A stretch of DNA of 64,000 bases from Acidobacteriota bacterium. Its GTDB lineage: Bacteria; Acidobacteriota; Vicinamibacteria; Vicinamibacterales; CAVVIG01. Below the pieces are notes generated by a model. That model was not told the origin of the DNA. It ran no database searches and saw only the letters and a list, made by a program, of their open reading frames with translations. Of this stretch, positions 35,191 through 44,000 are shown one piece after another (positions within the stretch are counted from its first letter, which is position 1; every line of letters starts with the position of its first letter). The stretch is taken from assembly GCA_003222395.1 (NCBI GenBank), contig QHWB01000039.1, positions 310,001 through 374,000 of the forward strand, written 5' to 3'. The position numbers and the translations under genes are program-made.

Positions 35191-35213
35191 GTTACAACTT
35201 GTCAAGTAGTTAC
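35191..35213. promoter_or_regulatory. Candidate HxlR operator
   Basis: gttacaACTTGtCAAGTagttac in the divergent AT-rich promoter region. Confidence 0.55.
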
Positions 35214-35226
35214 TTGGGCTGGTACC

Positions 35227-35619
35227 ATGCGAGGTCCCATGGGAGAACGATCGGCTGAGACGCCGGAGTTGTGCCGCCGGTTTCATCACGCCAGCGAGTT
35301 GATCGGACGCCGCTGGACGGGCGCAATCATTTTCGTGCTGCTCGCGTCGCGCTGCCGCTTCGCCACGCTGCGCGCCGCGATTCCCGACATCACCGATCGG
35401 ATGCTCAGCGAACGCCTTCAGGAGCTCGAGGACGAGGGGATCGTGGAACGCACCGTCGTGCCCGAGACGCCGGTTCGCGTGGAATACGCGCTGACGAAGA
35501 AAGGACGCGCACTGGGCGACGCCATCGAGGCCATCACCGAGTGGGCGCACAAGTGGGTCGAGCCCGAGACGGTCTCGCCGAAACCGGCGGTTCAGACCCG
35601 CCGCCGCCGACGCGCCTGA
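35227..35619 (+). CDS. HxlR family transcriptional regulator
   Basis: LCRRFHHASELIGRRWTGAIIFVLLASRCRFATLRAAIPDITDRMLSERLQELEDEGIVERTVVPETPVRVEYALT. Confidence 0.93.
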   Translation: MRGPMGERSAETPELCRRFHHASELIGRRWTGAIIFVLLASRCRFATLRAAIPDITDRMLSERLQELEDEGIVERTVVPETPVRVEYALTKKGRALGDAIEAITEWAHKWVEPETVSPKPAVQTRRRRRA

Positions 35620-35671
35620 ACGACGTTCTCACGGCTTACCGAAAATCGCTTCTACGCTGGACCGCGACGGC

Positions 35672-38104
35672 ATGGTGGCAATCCTTCTTCTGGCGATGAG
35701 TCTGTCGTCGACGCAGAGCGCGACCGATGACGCGTCGAGAGCGCGCGAGCTCGTGACGGCGACCGACGCCGCGCTGGCCCGCGGCCAGTACCAAGACGCG
35801 ATCAAAAGCGCGGAGGACGCGTTGAGGGCGCACGAACAGCTCGGCCTTCACGCCGATGCCGCGTGGGATCTGAACGCGATCGGCCTCGCGAATTTCTATC
35901 TCGCCCGCTACGCCGCGGCGCTCGACGCCTACCGGCGCGCGCTCGATCTCGATCGCGCGAGCGACAGCGCGGACGGCACGATCACGCGGTTGAACAACAT
36001 CGGCAACGTGCACTTCATGCTCGGTCGGTACTCGGACGCCTTGCAGCAGTATCAGGACGCGCTCCGCCGCGTCGACACGGCGCCGCCGCGCGCGCGCGAG
36101 CGGCTGCACAAGATGACGGTCTCGAACCTCGCGGTGCTCAACCAGCGCCTGGGCGCCGACGAACGCGCCCTCGATTACTACGGCGAGCTGTCGGGCGAAA
36201 CGATGCAGCCGGCCGAAGAGGCGCAGCTGCTCGTCAACCGCGGCGCGCTGTTCCGCCGGCTCGGAGATCCGGTCAAGGCGCTGGAGCTGTATCGTTCGGC
36301 GCAGCGGCTCTTCGCGACCTCAGGACACCGCGACGGCGAGATCGGCGCGTGGCGCAACATAGGGATCCTGTACGCCCTCGAGCTGGGCGATGCCGGTCGC
36401 GCCCTCGACGCATTCGACACCGCTCTCCGGCTCGCGCGCGCTTCGTCGAACCGCCTCCGCGAAGCCCAGGCGCTCCTCTACCGCGGCGAGGCGCTACGGC
36501 GCGCCGGCCGCCTGGAGGCCGCCGAACTCGACCTGCAGGCGGCGCTCGACGCGGCAAGTGGTGCGGGCCTCGTCGAGGAACAATGGAAGGCGCTGTACGG
36601 CATCGGCCGCGTGCGCGAGGCGAACCGCGACGGTCGAAGCGCGCGAGCGGCCTACGAGCGCGCCATCGCAGCCATCGAGTCGGTGCGATCGGATCTGCGA
36701 ACGCTGGCGCTGCGATCGGAATTCCTCGCCGACCGGCGTGATGTCTACGACGCGCTCGTCTGGCTTCGCGCCGCCGAACGGCCCGCGCCGGTCGCCGATC
36801 TGTTCCGTCTCATCGAGCAGAGCCGCGCGCGCACCTGGCAGGATCGCCTGCAGACGAGCCAACGCGCGCCGTCGCTCGCCGACGTGCAGGCGCGGCTGCC
36901 CGCCGACACGTGGCTCCTCGAATACTGGACCGGCAGCGCCGGCACGGCGCGGCTGTGGATCGCCCGCGACGCCGCCGACGTCACGACCGCCGCACCGAGT
37001 GCTGAGACCGCGCACGCGGTTCATCGCTTCATCGACGACCTCGCACATCCCGAATCGGATTGGCGGCGTACGTCGGCGTTGGTGGGTCGGTCACTGCTGG
37101 CGGGCCTGCCCGACCGCCCGGCGATTACGCGGCTGCTGATCGTGCCGGACGGCACGCTCTCGTTCGTTCCGTTCGAAGCGCTGACGATGCCCGAGACGAA
37201 GCGTTCAGACGATGATGGTTCGGCGGCAAAGGATCCGTCTTTCGTCGTGAACCGGTTCGACGTCAGCTATCTGCCGTCCGCCGCGCTGCTCCTGCGCGCG
37301 CGGGGCACACATCCTCGCTGGACATGGCCATGGCGGCGGCAACTCGTCGCCTTCGGCGATCCCGCAGCAGCCGGCGTATATCCGCTCGAGATGCGGCCGC
37401 TGCCGCCGCTGCCCTACGCCGACGAAGAGGTCCATCGCATCGCTCGCGAGCTCCGCGGCGCCGCAGACGTACACCTCGGAGCCGACGCGCGGAAAGCGTT
37501 CGTCGTCGACGGCCGCCTGCGATCCGTTCCGTTCGTTCACTTCGCGACGCATGCGGTCGCCGACACGCGCGACCCCGATCGCTCGCGGATTCTGCTCGCG
37601 CCGCCCGACGCGAGCGCGCCCGCCGACTATCTTTTCCTCCGCGAAATCTACGACCTCGATCTGCGCGATGTCACGCTCGTCACGTTGTCGGCCTGCGAAA
37701 CCGAGCGCGGCAAGATCGTGCGCGGCGAAGGCGTCGAAGGCTTCAGCCGCGCGCTGCTTGCCGCCGGCGCCTCCGCAGCCATGACGACGATGTGGGATGT
37801 GGCGGATCGGCCGAGCGCCGAGCTCATGACGCTTTTCTATTACGCGCTCGGCCGTGGCGCGTCGCCGGCCGCCGCGCTGCGACAGGCGAAGCTTCGCTTT
37901 CTGCACTCGCGGCTACCCTGGGCGCATCCGTATTTCTGGGCGGGCTACGTGCTCACCGGCGACGGCAGCCAGCCGCTGCCACGCGTCGTCCCGTGGAGCG
38001 CCATCGCCGCTGCCGCGGTGATGATGGTGGCGATCGTTATTGCTGCGATTCGAGCGCGAGCCTCGGCGACAGGCTCGCGGTGGCTTCGTCGCACCGCAGG
38101 CTGA
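35672..38104 (+). CDS. TPR-CHAT domain protein with signal-like N-terminus and C-terminal TM segment
   Basis: TPR units in N-terminal half; VHFATHAV (His) and LVTLSACETERGKIVRGEGVEGFSRALLAAGA (Cys) CHAT motifs; C-terminal PWSAIAAAAVMMVAIVIAAIRAR. Confidence 0.93.
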   Translation: MVAILLLAMSLSSTQSATDDASRARELVTATDAALARGQYQDAIKSAEDALRAHEQLGLHADAAWDLNAIGLANFYLARYAAALDAYRRALDLDRASDSADGTITRLNNIGNVHFMLGRYSDALQQYQDALRRVDTAPPRARERLHKMTVSNLAVLNQRLGADERALDYYGELSGETMQPAEEAQLLVNRGALFRRLGDPVKALELYRSAQRLFATSGHRDGEIGAWRNIGILYALELGDAGRALDAFDTALRLARASSNRLREAQALLYRGEALRRAGRLEAAELDLQAALDAASGAGLVEEQWKALYGIGRVREANRDGRSARAAYERAIAAIESVRSDLRTLALRSEFLADRRDVYDALVWLRAAERPAPVADLFRLIEQSRARTWQDRLQTSQRAPSLADVQARLPADTWLLEYWTGSAGTARLWIARDAADVTTAAPSAETAHAVHRFIDDLAHPESDWRRTSALVGRSLLAGLPDRPAITRLLIVPDGTLSFVPFEALTMPETKRSDDDGSAAKDPSFVVNRFDVSYLPSAALLLRARGTHPRWTWPWRRQLVAFGDPAAAGVYPLEMRPLPPLPYADEEVHRIARELRGAADVHLGADARKAFVVDGRLRSVPFVHFATHAVADTRDPDRSRILLAPPDASAPADYLFLREIYDLDLRDVTLVTLSACETERGKIVRGEGVEGFSRALLAAGASAAMTTMWDVADRPSAELMTLFYYALGRGASPAAALRQAKLRFLHSRLPWAHPYFWAGYVLTGDGSQPLPRVVPWSAIAAAAVMMVAIVIAAIRARASATGSRWLRRTAG

Positions 38105-39155
38105 ACGCGTCGATCGGCGCCGACGCCGAGACCACGACGTGCATGTCCGCAGCCGGCGTGATGCCGTCCAGCAGCTCCGACACGGTCAGCGCAAGACGGT
38201 GGCGGCTCGCGAGCGTGCGCACCGCGCGATGGACGAATGTGCCGTTCGCGGCGTACGCCGACAGGCGCACCTTCACGTCGGCCATGTTCGGATTCTGCAG
38301 CGCCAAAGCCATGTATTGGCTTCCGGTCAGCGGACCGCTCGGTCCAAAAGTTGCGACTGCGCGCGGCCTGACCGAAAAAATCGGCTCGGTCTTCGCCAGC
38401 AGCGTTCGCGCGCTGACGGCCGACGTGACGCCGCGCATGTACGAGTAATACGTCGTCGAGTTCGTGCTGCCCTTGACAACGATGCGCAATCCGCGGACAT
38501 CGGCCGTGTCGACCAGTTGGAACCGCAGCTCGGTGGGACCGACGACCCTGAATCCGTTGACGGATGCGCCGTTGACGTTGAGCGATGTTCTCGCGTCGAA
38601 GCCGGTGCCGCGGACGGTGACGACCGTGCCCGCCGGCCAGACGCCTTCGCCGGGAATGACGTCGGTAATCGAGGTTGTTCCGCCGACCGTGACAGTCGCC
38701 GGAGAGATCCTCGCTCTAACAGCGCCGACGGTCGAATAGTTGAACGTCGACTGTGGATCGAGCGTGAACTGAGTTCGTGAACCGGAAATGGCGTCGGCGC
38801 GGACCGGCAGCGAGATGGTGAGGATCGGATAATTCGCTGTCAGCAGCGATGTACCGGAATAGAAAATCTGGACGTGATTGCCGTCGATCACCGCGGCGCC
38901 GGCCATCTCACCGTCTGGTGCGGCGAGGCTGAAGCCGGCGAAGCCCTCAAACACCGACGGGTTGTAGGCCGCCGACGGGCGTCCGCCGGAAATCGGCGAC
39001 ACCTCCGTCGTCCTGACCTTCATCTGGACCATGCCACCGACGGGCACAGTCTCATCGGGGATCCGCATCGTGATTTCGCCGATCGAGTTCGCCGTCGCCG
39101 TGACGGCGACGGCAACGATGGCAGCGGCGTGTACCAACGATCGCTTTACGGACAT
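38037..39155 (-). CDS. Secreted cohesin-like / IPT-TIG domain protein
   Basis: Signal peptide; cohesin-like N-terminal half (VPVGGMVQMKVRTTEV...YNPSVFEGF); ITDVIPGEGVWPAGTVVTVRGTGFDARTSLNVNG (IPT/TIG). Confidence 0.75.
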   Translation of the reverse strand: MSVKRSLVHAAAIVAVAVTATANSIGEITMRIPDETVPVGGMVQMKVRTTEVSPISGGRPSAAYNPSVFEGFAGFSLAAPDGEMAGAAVIDGNHVQIFYSGTSLLTANYPILTISLPVRADAISGSRTQFTLDPQSTFNYSTVGAVRARISPATVTVGGTTSITDVIPGEGVWPAGTVVTVRGTGFDARTSLNVNGASVNGFRVVGPTELRFQLVDTADVRGLRIVVKGSTNSTTYYSYMRGVTSAVSARTLLAKTEPIFSVRPRAVATFGPSGPLTGSQYMALALQNPNMADVKVRLSAYAANGTFVHRAVRTLASRHRLALTVSELLDGITPAADMHVVVSASAPIDAFSLRCDEATASLSPRLALESQQ

Positions 39156-39165
39156 CTGTTCTCCA

Positions 39166-39885
39166 TCACCGTGGTGCGAGGCGGAAGCGCTCGACGCCCG
39201 ATTCGGCGATTGGCGCGTCGGCCGCGCCGACTGCCTTCACTTGCCAGAGCAGCGTCTTGGACGGAACGATCTGTCTGCGCACCGCAGCCGGAAGCGTGAC
39301 GCTCGTGTCGCTGGTGTCGATTGCCCACAGTTCGCGGCGATCGACTTCCATCAACGCGACATGGTAGCGCACCGCGCCGGACACTGGCTGCCATTCGAAT
39401 CGCTCGGGCGCTTCCACCTGATCGCCGACCGGTGTTCGCACGCTCACCGTCAGCGAACGCATCGCCTCGGTTTCCCTGCCGACATTGGACGGGAGCCGGG
39501 GAGCGTCCGATTTGAAAAGGTAGAAGCTGCCGACGACGGCCAGCAAAACGGCTGCCAGTGAAAGCGCCGGGCGAATCGCGCGGAACGGCCCTTTCGTGCG
39601 CGCTGATCCCTCGTGCCGCGCGTCTGCGAAAATCTCCGACTCGCGCTGCCGCAGCCGAGTCACCCCGTTACGTACCGCGTCGCGCTCCCCGTCGCGCACC
39701 GTCGCGCCGGTGAACGCGCGCAGCAGCGCGAGTTCCGCCTGACAGTTCGCGCACGCCTCGACGTGCGCGGCGACGCTCGCGCGTTCCTGCGGCGCGAGCG
39801 CGCCGTCGGCGTAACGGCCGAGCTCGTCGATCGGCACGCAGTCGGGTCCGGGCTTCAGGGCGCCGTGGAGGAGTTCTTTTTCCAT
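39166..39885 (-). CDS. zf-HC2 anti-sigma factor with TM and Fn3-like extracytoplasmic domain
   Basis: AAHVEACANCQAEL zinc motif; TM ALSLAAVLLAVVGSFYLF; C-terminal FEWQPVSGAVRYHVALMEVDRRELW. Confidence 0.82.
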   Translation of the reverse strand: MEKELLHGALKPGPDCVPIDELGRYADGALAPQERASVAAHVEACANCQAELALLRAFTGATVRDGERDAVRNGVTRLRQRESEIFADARHEGSARTKGPFRAIRPALSLAAVLLAVVGSFYLFKSDAPRLPSNVGRETEAMRSLTVSVRTPVGDQVEAPERFEWQPVSGAVRYHVALMEVDRRELWAIDTSDTSVTLPAAVRRQIVPSKTLLWQVKAVGAADAPIAESGVERFRLAPR

Positions 39886-40448
39886 CTCTTAACCGCCGCA
39901 TTCAGCTTTCGTTTGGCACTGACGATGTACGCTTTCGCGCCGCTGGCGTTCGTGAGCCCGAGCGTCGCCGTGATCGCGTCGAGCCGCATCTCGTGACCGT
40001 AGTGCAGCGTCATGACGCGTTGTTCCGTCTCGTCGAGCACGTCTGCCATCAAACGCCGCACGATCGCGCGCGCATCCCGCGCCTCGAGCGCCGCCAGTGC
40101 CTCGTTCTCGCCGGTCGGTTCGACCTCGTCTATCGACGCCTCGGAGGTTTCACGCGGACGCGCCCGCCGCGCCCGCAGCTCGTCGCGCCAGCGATTGCGC
40201 GTGATGACGTAAAGCCACGTCGTGAACTTCGAGTCCGATCGGAAGGCGTCGAGGCTGGCGTAAGCCTTGGCGAATACCTCCTGCGCGAGATCGGCGGCCT
40301 GCGTGCGGTCGCCGGTCAGCCGATAGCACCAGGCGACGACCCGCGATTGATGCCTGCGGAACAGTTCCTCGACGAGCGGCCTCGATCGCTCCGCAGCCGG
40401 CGCCAGTCGGTACTGCGCAATGAGCTGCTCGTCCGACAGAACGTCCAT
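39855..40448 (-). CDS. ECF RNA polymerase sigma factor
   Basis: LVEELFRRHQSRVVAWCYRLTGDRTQAADLAQEVFAKAYASLDAFRSDSKFTTWLYVITRNRWRDELR. Confidence 0.93.
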   Translation of the reverse strand: MDVLSDEQLIAQYRLAPAAERSRPLVEELFRRHQSRVVAWCYRLTGDRTQAADLAQEVFAKAYASLDAFRSDSKFTTWLYVITRNRWRDELRARRARPRETSEASIDEVEPTGENEALAALEARDARAIVRRLMADVLDETEQRVMTLHYGHEMRLDAITATLGLTNASGAKAYIVSAKRKLNAAVKRWKKNSSTAP

Positions 40449-40629
40449 TCATTGCAGTGTAAGACGGTCGGCGGGCCGGTGCGGAACGACGAATTTCGAA
40501 AGGCCTTCCGGAATCCGAAAACCCGGTCAGAGCGGTCCGATTGCGGGCTTAAGGTGTTCGTGAGGCACCAAGGGGTCAGGTTCGTCCGATTTCCCCGTGC
40601 TCACCACGTGAGTAAGACGGATATCAAGG

Positions 40630-41574
40630 TCATCGCGCGGCGTGCTCGAAGCGCAGGACGCCGCTCTTTCGGACGCGCGTCTCTGTCGACGGTGAGCGGC
40701 GCGCGACCAGCTCGATGAAGTCCTTGATGAACGGCTCTGCGGCCATCGCGCGCAGCGTGAGCGCGCGCCAGCGCCGCTTGAAGCCGCCGCGCGTAAGGCG
40801 GACGGCGCGGATCGTCCCCGCGTCGATGTGCGGCCGGACGGCCCATTTCGCCATCGCGGCGACGCCGAGGCCTGCCTTGACGAGCTCGATGATCGCCTCG
40901 GTCAGCTGCACCATCTGCACCGCGCCCGGTGCGACGCCGGCAGGCGCGAGCACGCGGTTGATGACCGTGCTGTCCTCGCGCGGCGGGTAGACGATGAGTG
41001 TCTCCTTCGCAAAGTCCTCCGCCCTCACGTACGGACGCGCCGCGAGCGGATGATCGCGCGCGGTGATGACGACGAGATCGTCTTCGAACAGCGGCGTCTC
41101 GGTGAGCCGCGAGTCGCGGAACCGGTCGCTGACGATCGCCAGATCGAGCCGCCCTTCGAGCAGCCCTGCCACCGGCCGCGTCGTCTCGGACGCGTAGACC
41201 TGCACGTCGACGCCGGAGCGCTTCGTGCGGTACTCGCGCAGAATCGCCGGCAGCCAGTGATAGCACGTGTAGCAGGCGGTGCTGATGCGCAGCACGCCCG
41301 TCTTGCCGGCAGCGCTGTCGCGGATGCCTTCCTCGGCGCGCCGCACGATCTCGAGCACCTGCGCGGCGGCGCGACGGACTTCCTCACCCGCCGGCGTCAA
41401 CACCATCCGGCGGCCGACGCGGTGGAACAGCGCGGTGTTCAATCGATCTTCGATGTCGCGCAGCTGATGGCTGAGCGCGCTCTGCGAGAGGTTCAGCCGC
41501 TCGCCGGCACGCGTCACGCTGCCCGTTTCCGCAATCGCCGCCACGAGCTGCAGGTGCCGGATCTCGAGATCCAT
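40630..41574 (-). CDS. LysR family transcriptional regulator
   Basis: MDLEIRHLQLVAAIAETGSVTRAGERLNLSQSALSHQLRDIEDRLNTALFHRVGRRMVLTPAGE. Confidence 0.95.
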   Translation of the reverse strand: MDLEIRHLQLVAAIAETGSVTRAGERLNLSQSALSHQLRDIEDRLNTALFHRVGRRMVLTPAGEEVRRAAAQVLEIVRRAEEGIRDSAAGKTGVLRISTACYTCYHWLPAILREYRTKRSGVDVQVYASETTRPVAGLLEGRLDLAIVSDRFRDSRLTETPLFEDDLVVITARDHPLAARPYVRAEDFAKETLIVYPPREDSTVINRVLAPAGVAPGAVQMVQLTEAIIELVKAGLGVAAMAKWAVRPHIDAGTIRAVRLTRGGFKRRWRALTLRAMAAEPFIKDFIELVARRSPSTETRVRKSGVLRFEHAAR

Positions 41575-41666
41575 GCGCGCATGATAGCAGTTCATCGACG
41601 CGCGAGGTGTCATGAAGATTCCTCATCGAAACCATCGGGAATCGCATCGCCTCGGATCGCGACATC

Positions 41667-42305
41667 TTACCGAAGAAAGACGCGAGCGGCTTCCAGTTCG
41701 TCGTCGTTGACGAGGTGTCCCATGCGCGGGTAGATCCGCTCGTCGACCGAGGCGCCGAGGCGACGGAAGACATCAGCCGTCTCGTGCACCCGTTCGAGCG
41801 GGATGTGCGGATCGATGTCGCTGCAGCCGAGAAAGACGGGCGTCGCCCGAAGCGATCCGGCGTAGTTTCTCGGCGTTCCCGGCGGACCGATGACGCCGCC
41901 GCTGAATCCGACGATGGCGCGATAGCGGCGGGCGTGGCGCGCCGCGAATTCGAGCGTCAGGCAGGCGCCCTGCGAGAAGCCGAGCAGCGCGATCCGCTCT
42001 TCGCCCACGTTCTCCTTCTCCAGTCCTTCGACGAGCCTGGTCAGTACGCCCAACGCCGAATCGAGGCCAGGCTGGTTATCGTTCATCGGCGCGAGAAACG
42101 AATACGGGTACCAGGTGTGCCCGGCCGCCTGCGGCGCCAGGTAGGCCACATCGGTCGTTCCGAGCGCCGCCGCGACGCCGAGGATGTCCTCCGCGGAAGC
42201 GCCGCGGCCGTGCGCGCAGATGACGGCGAGGCGAGCCTTCGCCGGTTCGACGCCATATCGCAGCACCGGCTGCGCGGCATGCGGATCGGATATCGTGTGC
42301 GTCAT
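41667..42305 (-). CDS. Alpha/beta hydrolase (phospholipase/carboxylesterase family)
   Basis: ICAHGRGASAEDILGVAAAL...IALLGFSQGACLTLEFAARHARRYRAIVGFSGGVIGP. Confidence 0.9.
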   Translation of the reverse strand: MTHTISDPHAAQPVLRYGVEPAKARLAVICAHGRGASAEDILGVAAALGTTDVAYLAPQAAGHTWYPYSFLAPMNDNQPGLDSALGVLTRLVEGLEKENVGEERIALLGFSQGACLTLEFAARHARRYRAIVGFSGGVIGPPGTPRNYAGSLRATPVFLGCSDIDPHIPLERVHETADVFRRLGASVDERIYPRMGHLVNDDELEAARVFLR

Positions 42306-42330
42306 CCGCGGTGTTATACCATCGGACCTG

Positions 42331-43230
42331 GTGACGACGACCTCCTGGCCGGCGCTTCCACTGCAGGAATGGAGGGACACGTACGAAACGCTCCACATGT
42401 GGACGCAGATCGTCGGAAAGATCGCGCTCGCGTTGACGCCGAGGATGAATCATTTCTGGAACACGGCGTTTCACCTCACGGCGCGCGGCTTGACGACGCA
42501 GCCGCTCCGGTCCGGCGACACGACCTTCGCCATCCTGTTCGACTTCACGTCACACCGCCTGACCATCCAATGCGCGGACGGCGGTACGCAGTCGATCCCT
42601 CTCGAGCCGCGAACGGTTGCCGATTTCTACCGGCTCGTCATGGAAACGCTCGACCGGATGCGCATCCCGGTCCGCATAAGGACGGTGCCGTCCGAGGTGG
42701 CCAATCCGATCCGCTTCGAACAGGACGTGACGCACCGCGCGTACGATCCCGAGGCGGCCAACCGCTTCTGGCGCGTGCTCGTGGCCATCGCGCCGGTATT
42801 TGCGGACTTCCGGTGCCGGTTCGTCGGCAAGAGCAGCCCGGTTCATTTTTTCTGGGGCAGCTTCGATCTCGCCACCACGCGCTTCTCGGGGCTGCGCGCT
42901 CCTGAGCGGCCCGGCGCCGACTCGATTACGCGCGAGGCGTACTCGCATGAAGTGATCAGCCACGGATGGTGGCCGGGCAGCGGCACCGTGAAGGACGCGG
43001 CGTTCTATGCGTACGCCGCGCCGGAACCGGCGGGCTTCAAGACCGCGGCCATTCGGCCGGCCGACGCCTACTACGACGCCGACTTCTCGATCTTCATCCT
43101 GCCGTACGACGCGGTCCGCGCGACGCCGTCGCCCGAGGCGACGCTTACGACATTTCTGAGGAGCACATATGACGCCGCCGCCGATCTCGCGCACTGGCGG
43201 CGTGCGGAGCTCGAACGGAGGGAATCCTGA
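42331..43230 (+). CDS. DUF5996 family protein
   Basis: YETLHMWTQIVGKIALALTPRMNHFWNTAFHLTARGLTT...SHEVISHGWWPGSG...AAFYAYAAPEP. Confidence 0.85.
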   Translation: MTTTSWPALPLQEWRDTYETLHMWTQIVGKIALALTPRMNHFWNTAFHLTARGLTTQPLRSGDTTFAILFDFTSHRLTIQCADGGTQSIPLEPRTVADFYRLVMETLDRMRIPVRIRTVPSEVANPIRFEQDVTHRAYDPEAANRFWRVLVAIAPVFADFRCRFVGKSSPVHFFWGSFDLATTRFSGLRAPERPGADSITREAYSHEVISHGWWPGSGTVKDAAFYAYAAPEPAGFKTAAIRPADAYYDADFSIFILPYDAVRATPSPEATLTTFLRSTYDAAADLAHWRRAELERRES

Positions 43231-43349
43231 TGGGCGGCGCGTGTCCCGATGATGCTTTCGCGGAGTACTAGAACGCAGGGAGCGCAGAGAACGCACAGAA
43301 CGCCGAGCTCGCAAACAGATTCTCTGCTTCAGCGGAGACCATTCACCGG

Positions 43350-43988
43350 ATGAGTATTCGCGTAGTCCTCGTCGACGATCACCCGATCGTCCTGCAGGGG
43401 CTCCAGCACCTGTTCGAGCGCCAGGCGGACTTCGAGGTGGTGTCGTGCTGCGAGGATGCCGCTACTGCAATCGAGGCGGTGCGCGCGCAACACCCCGACG
43501 TCCTCGTACTCGACCTGCGCATGCCGGGCGCGAACGGGCTCGACGTCCTCCGCACGATGTTCAATGAGCGGATCCCCTGCCGCACCGTGCTGCTCACGGC
43601 CGCGATCACCGAAGAACAGGTGCTCGAAGCGGTGAAGCTCGGCGCGGCGGGGCTCGTCCTGAAGGAATCGCCGCCGGACACGCTCGTGTCGTGCGTCCGC
43701 CGCGTTCATCAGGGCGAGCAATGGATCGATCAGGACACGGTGTCGCGCGCGTTCCGCGCCGTGCTCGATCGTGAAGCGGCCGCCCGCGAAGCGTCGCTGA
43801 CGCTCACGCCGCGCGAGATCGAGATCGTCCGCATGGTGGCCCAGGGCCTGCGCAACAAAGCCATTGCCGAACGGCTGTCAATCTCGGAAGGGACCGTGAA
43901 GGTGCACCTGCACAACATCTACGAGAAGTTCCGCGTCGACGGCCGCCTCGAGCTCGTCTTGTGCGCGCAGCAGAAGGGATTGATCTGA
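43350..43988 (+). CDS. NarL/FixJ family response regulator
   Basis: RVVLVDDHPIVLQGLQHLFERQ...VLDLRMPGANGLDVL...LTPREIEIVRMVAQGLRNKAIAERLSISEGTVKVHLHNIYEKF. Confidence 0.95.
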   Translation: MSIRVVLVDDHPIVLQGLQHLFERQADFEVVSCCEDAATAIEAVRAQHPDVLVLDLRMPGANGLDVLRTMFNERIPCRTVLLTAAITEEQVLEAVKLGAAGLVLKESPPDTLVSCVRRVHQGEQWIDQDTVSRAFRAVLDREAAAREASLTLTPREIEIVRMVAQGLRNKAIAERLSISEGTVKVHLHNIYEKFRVDGRLELVLCAQQKGLI

Positions 43989-44000
43989 CACGGTCGCGTC

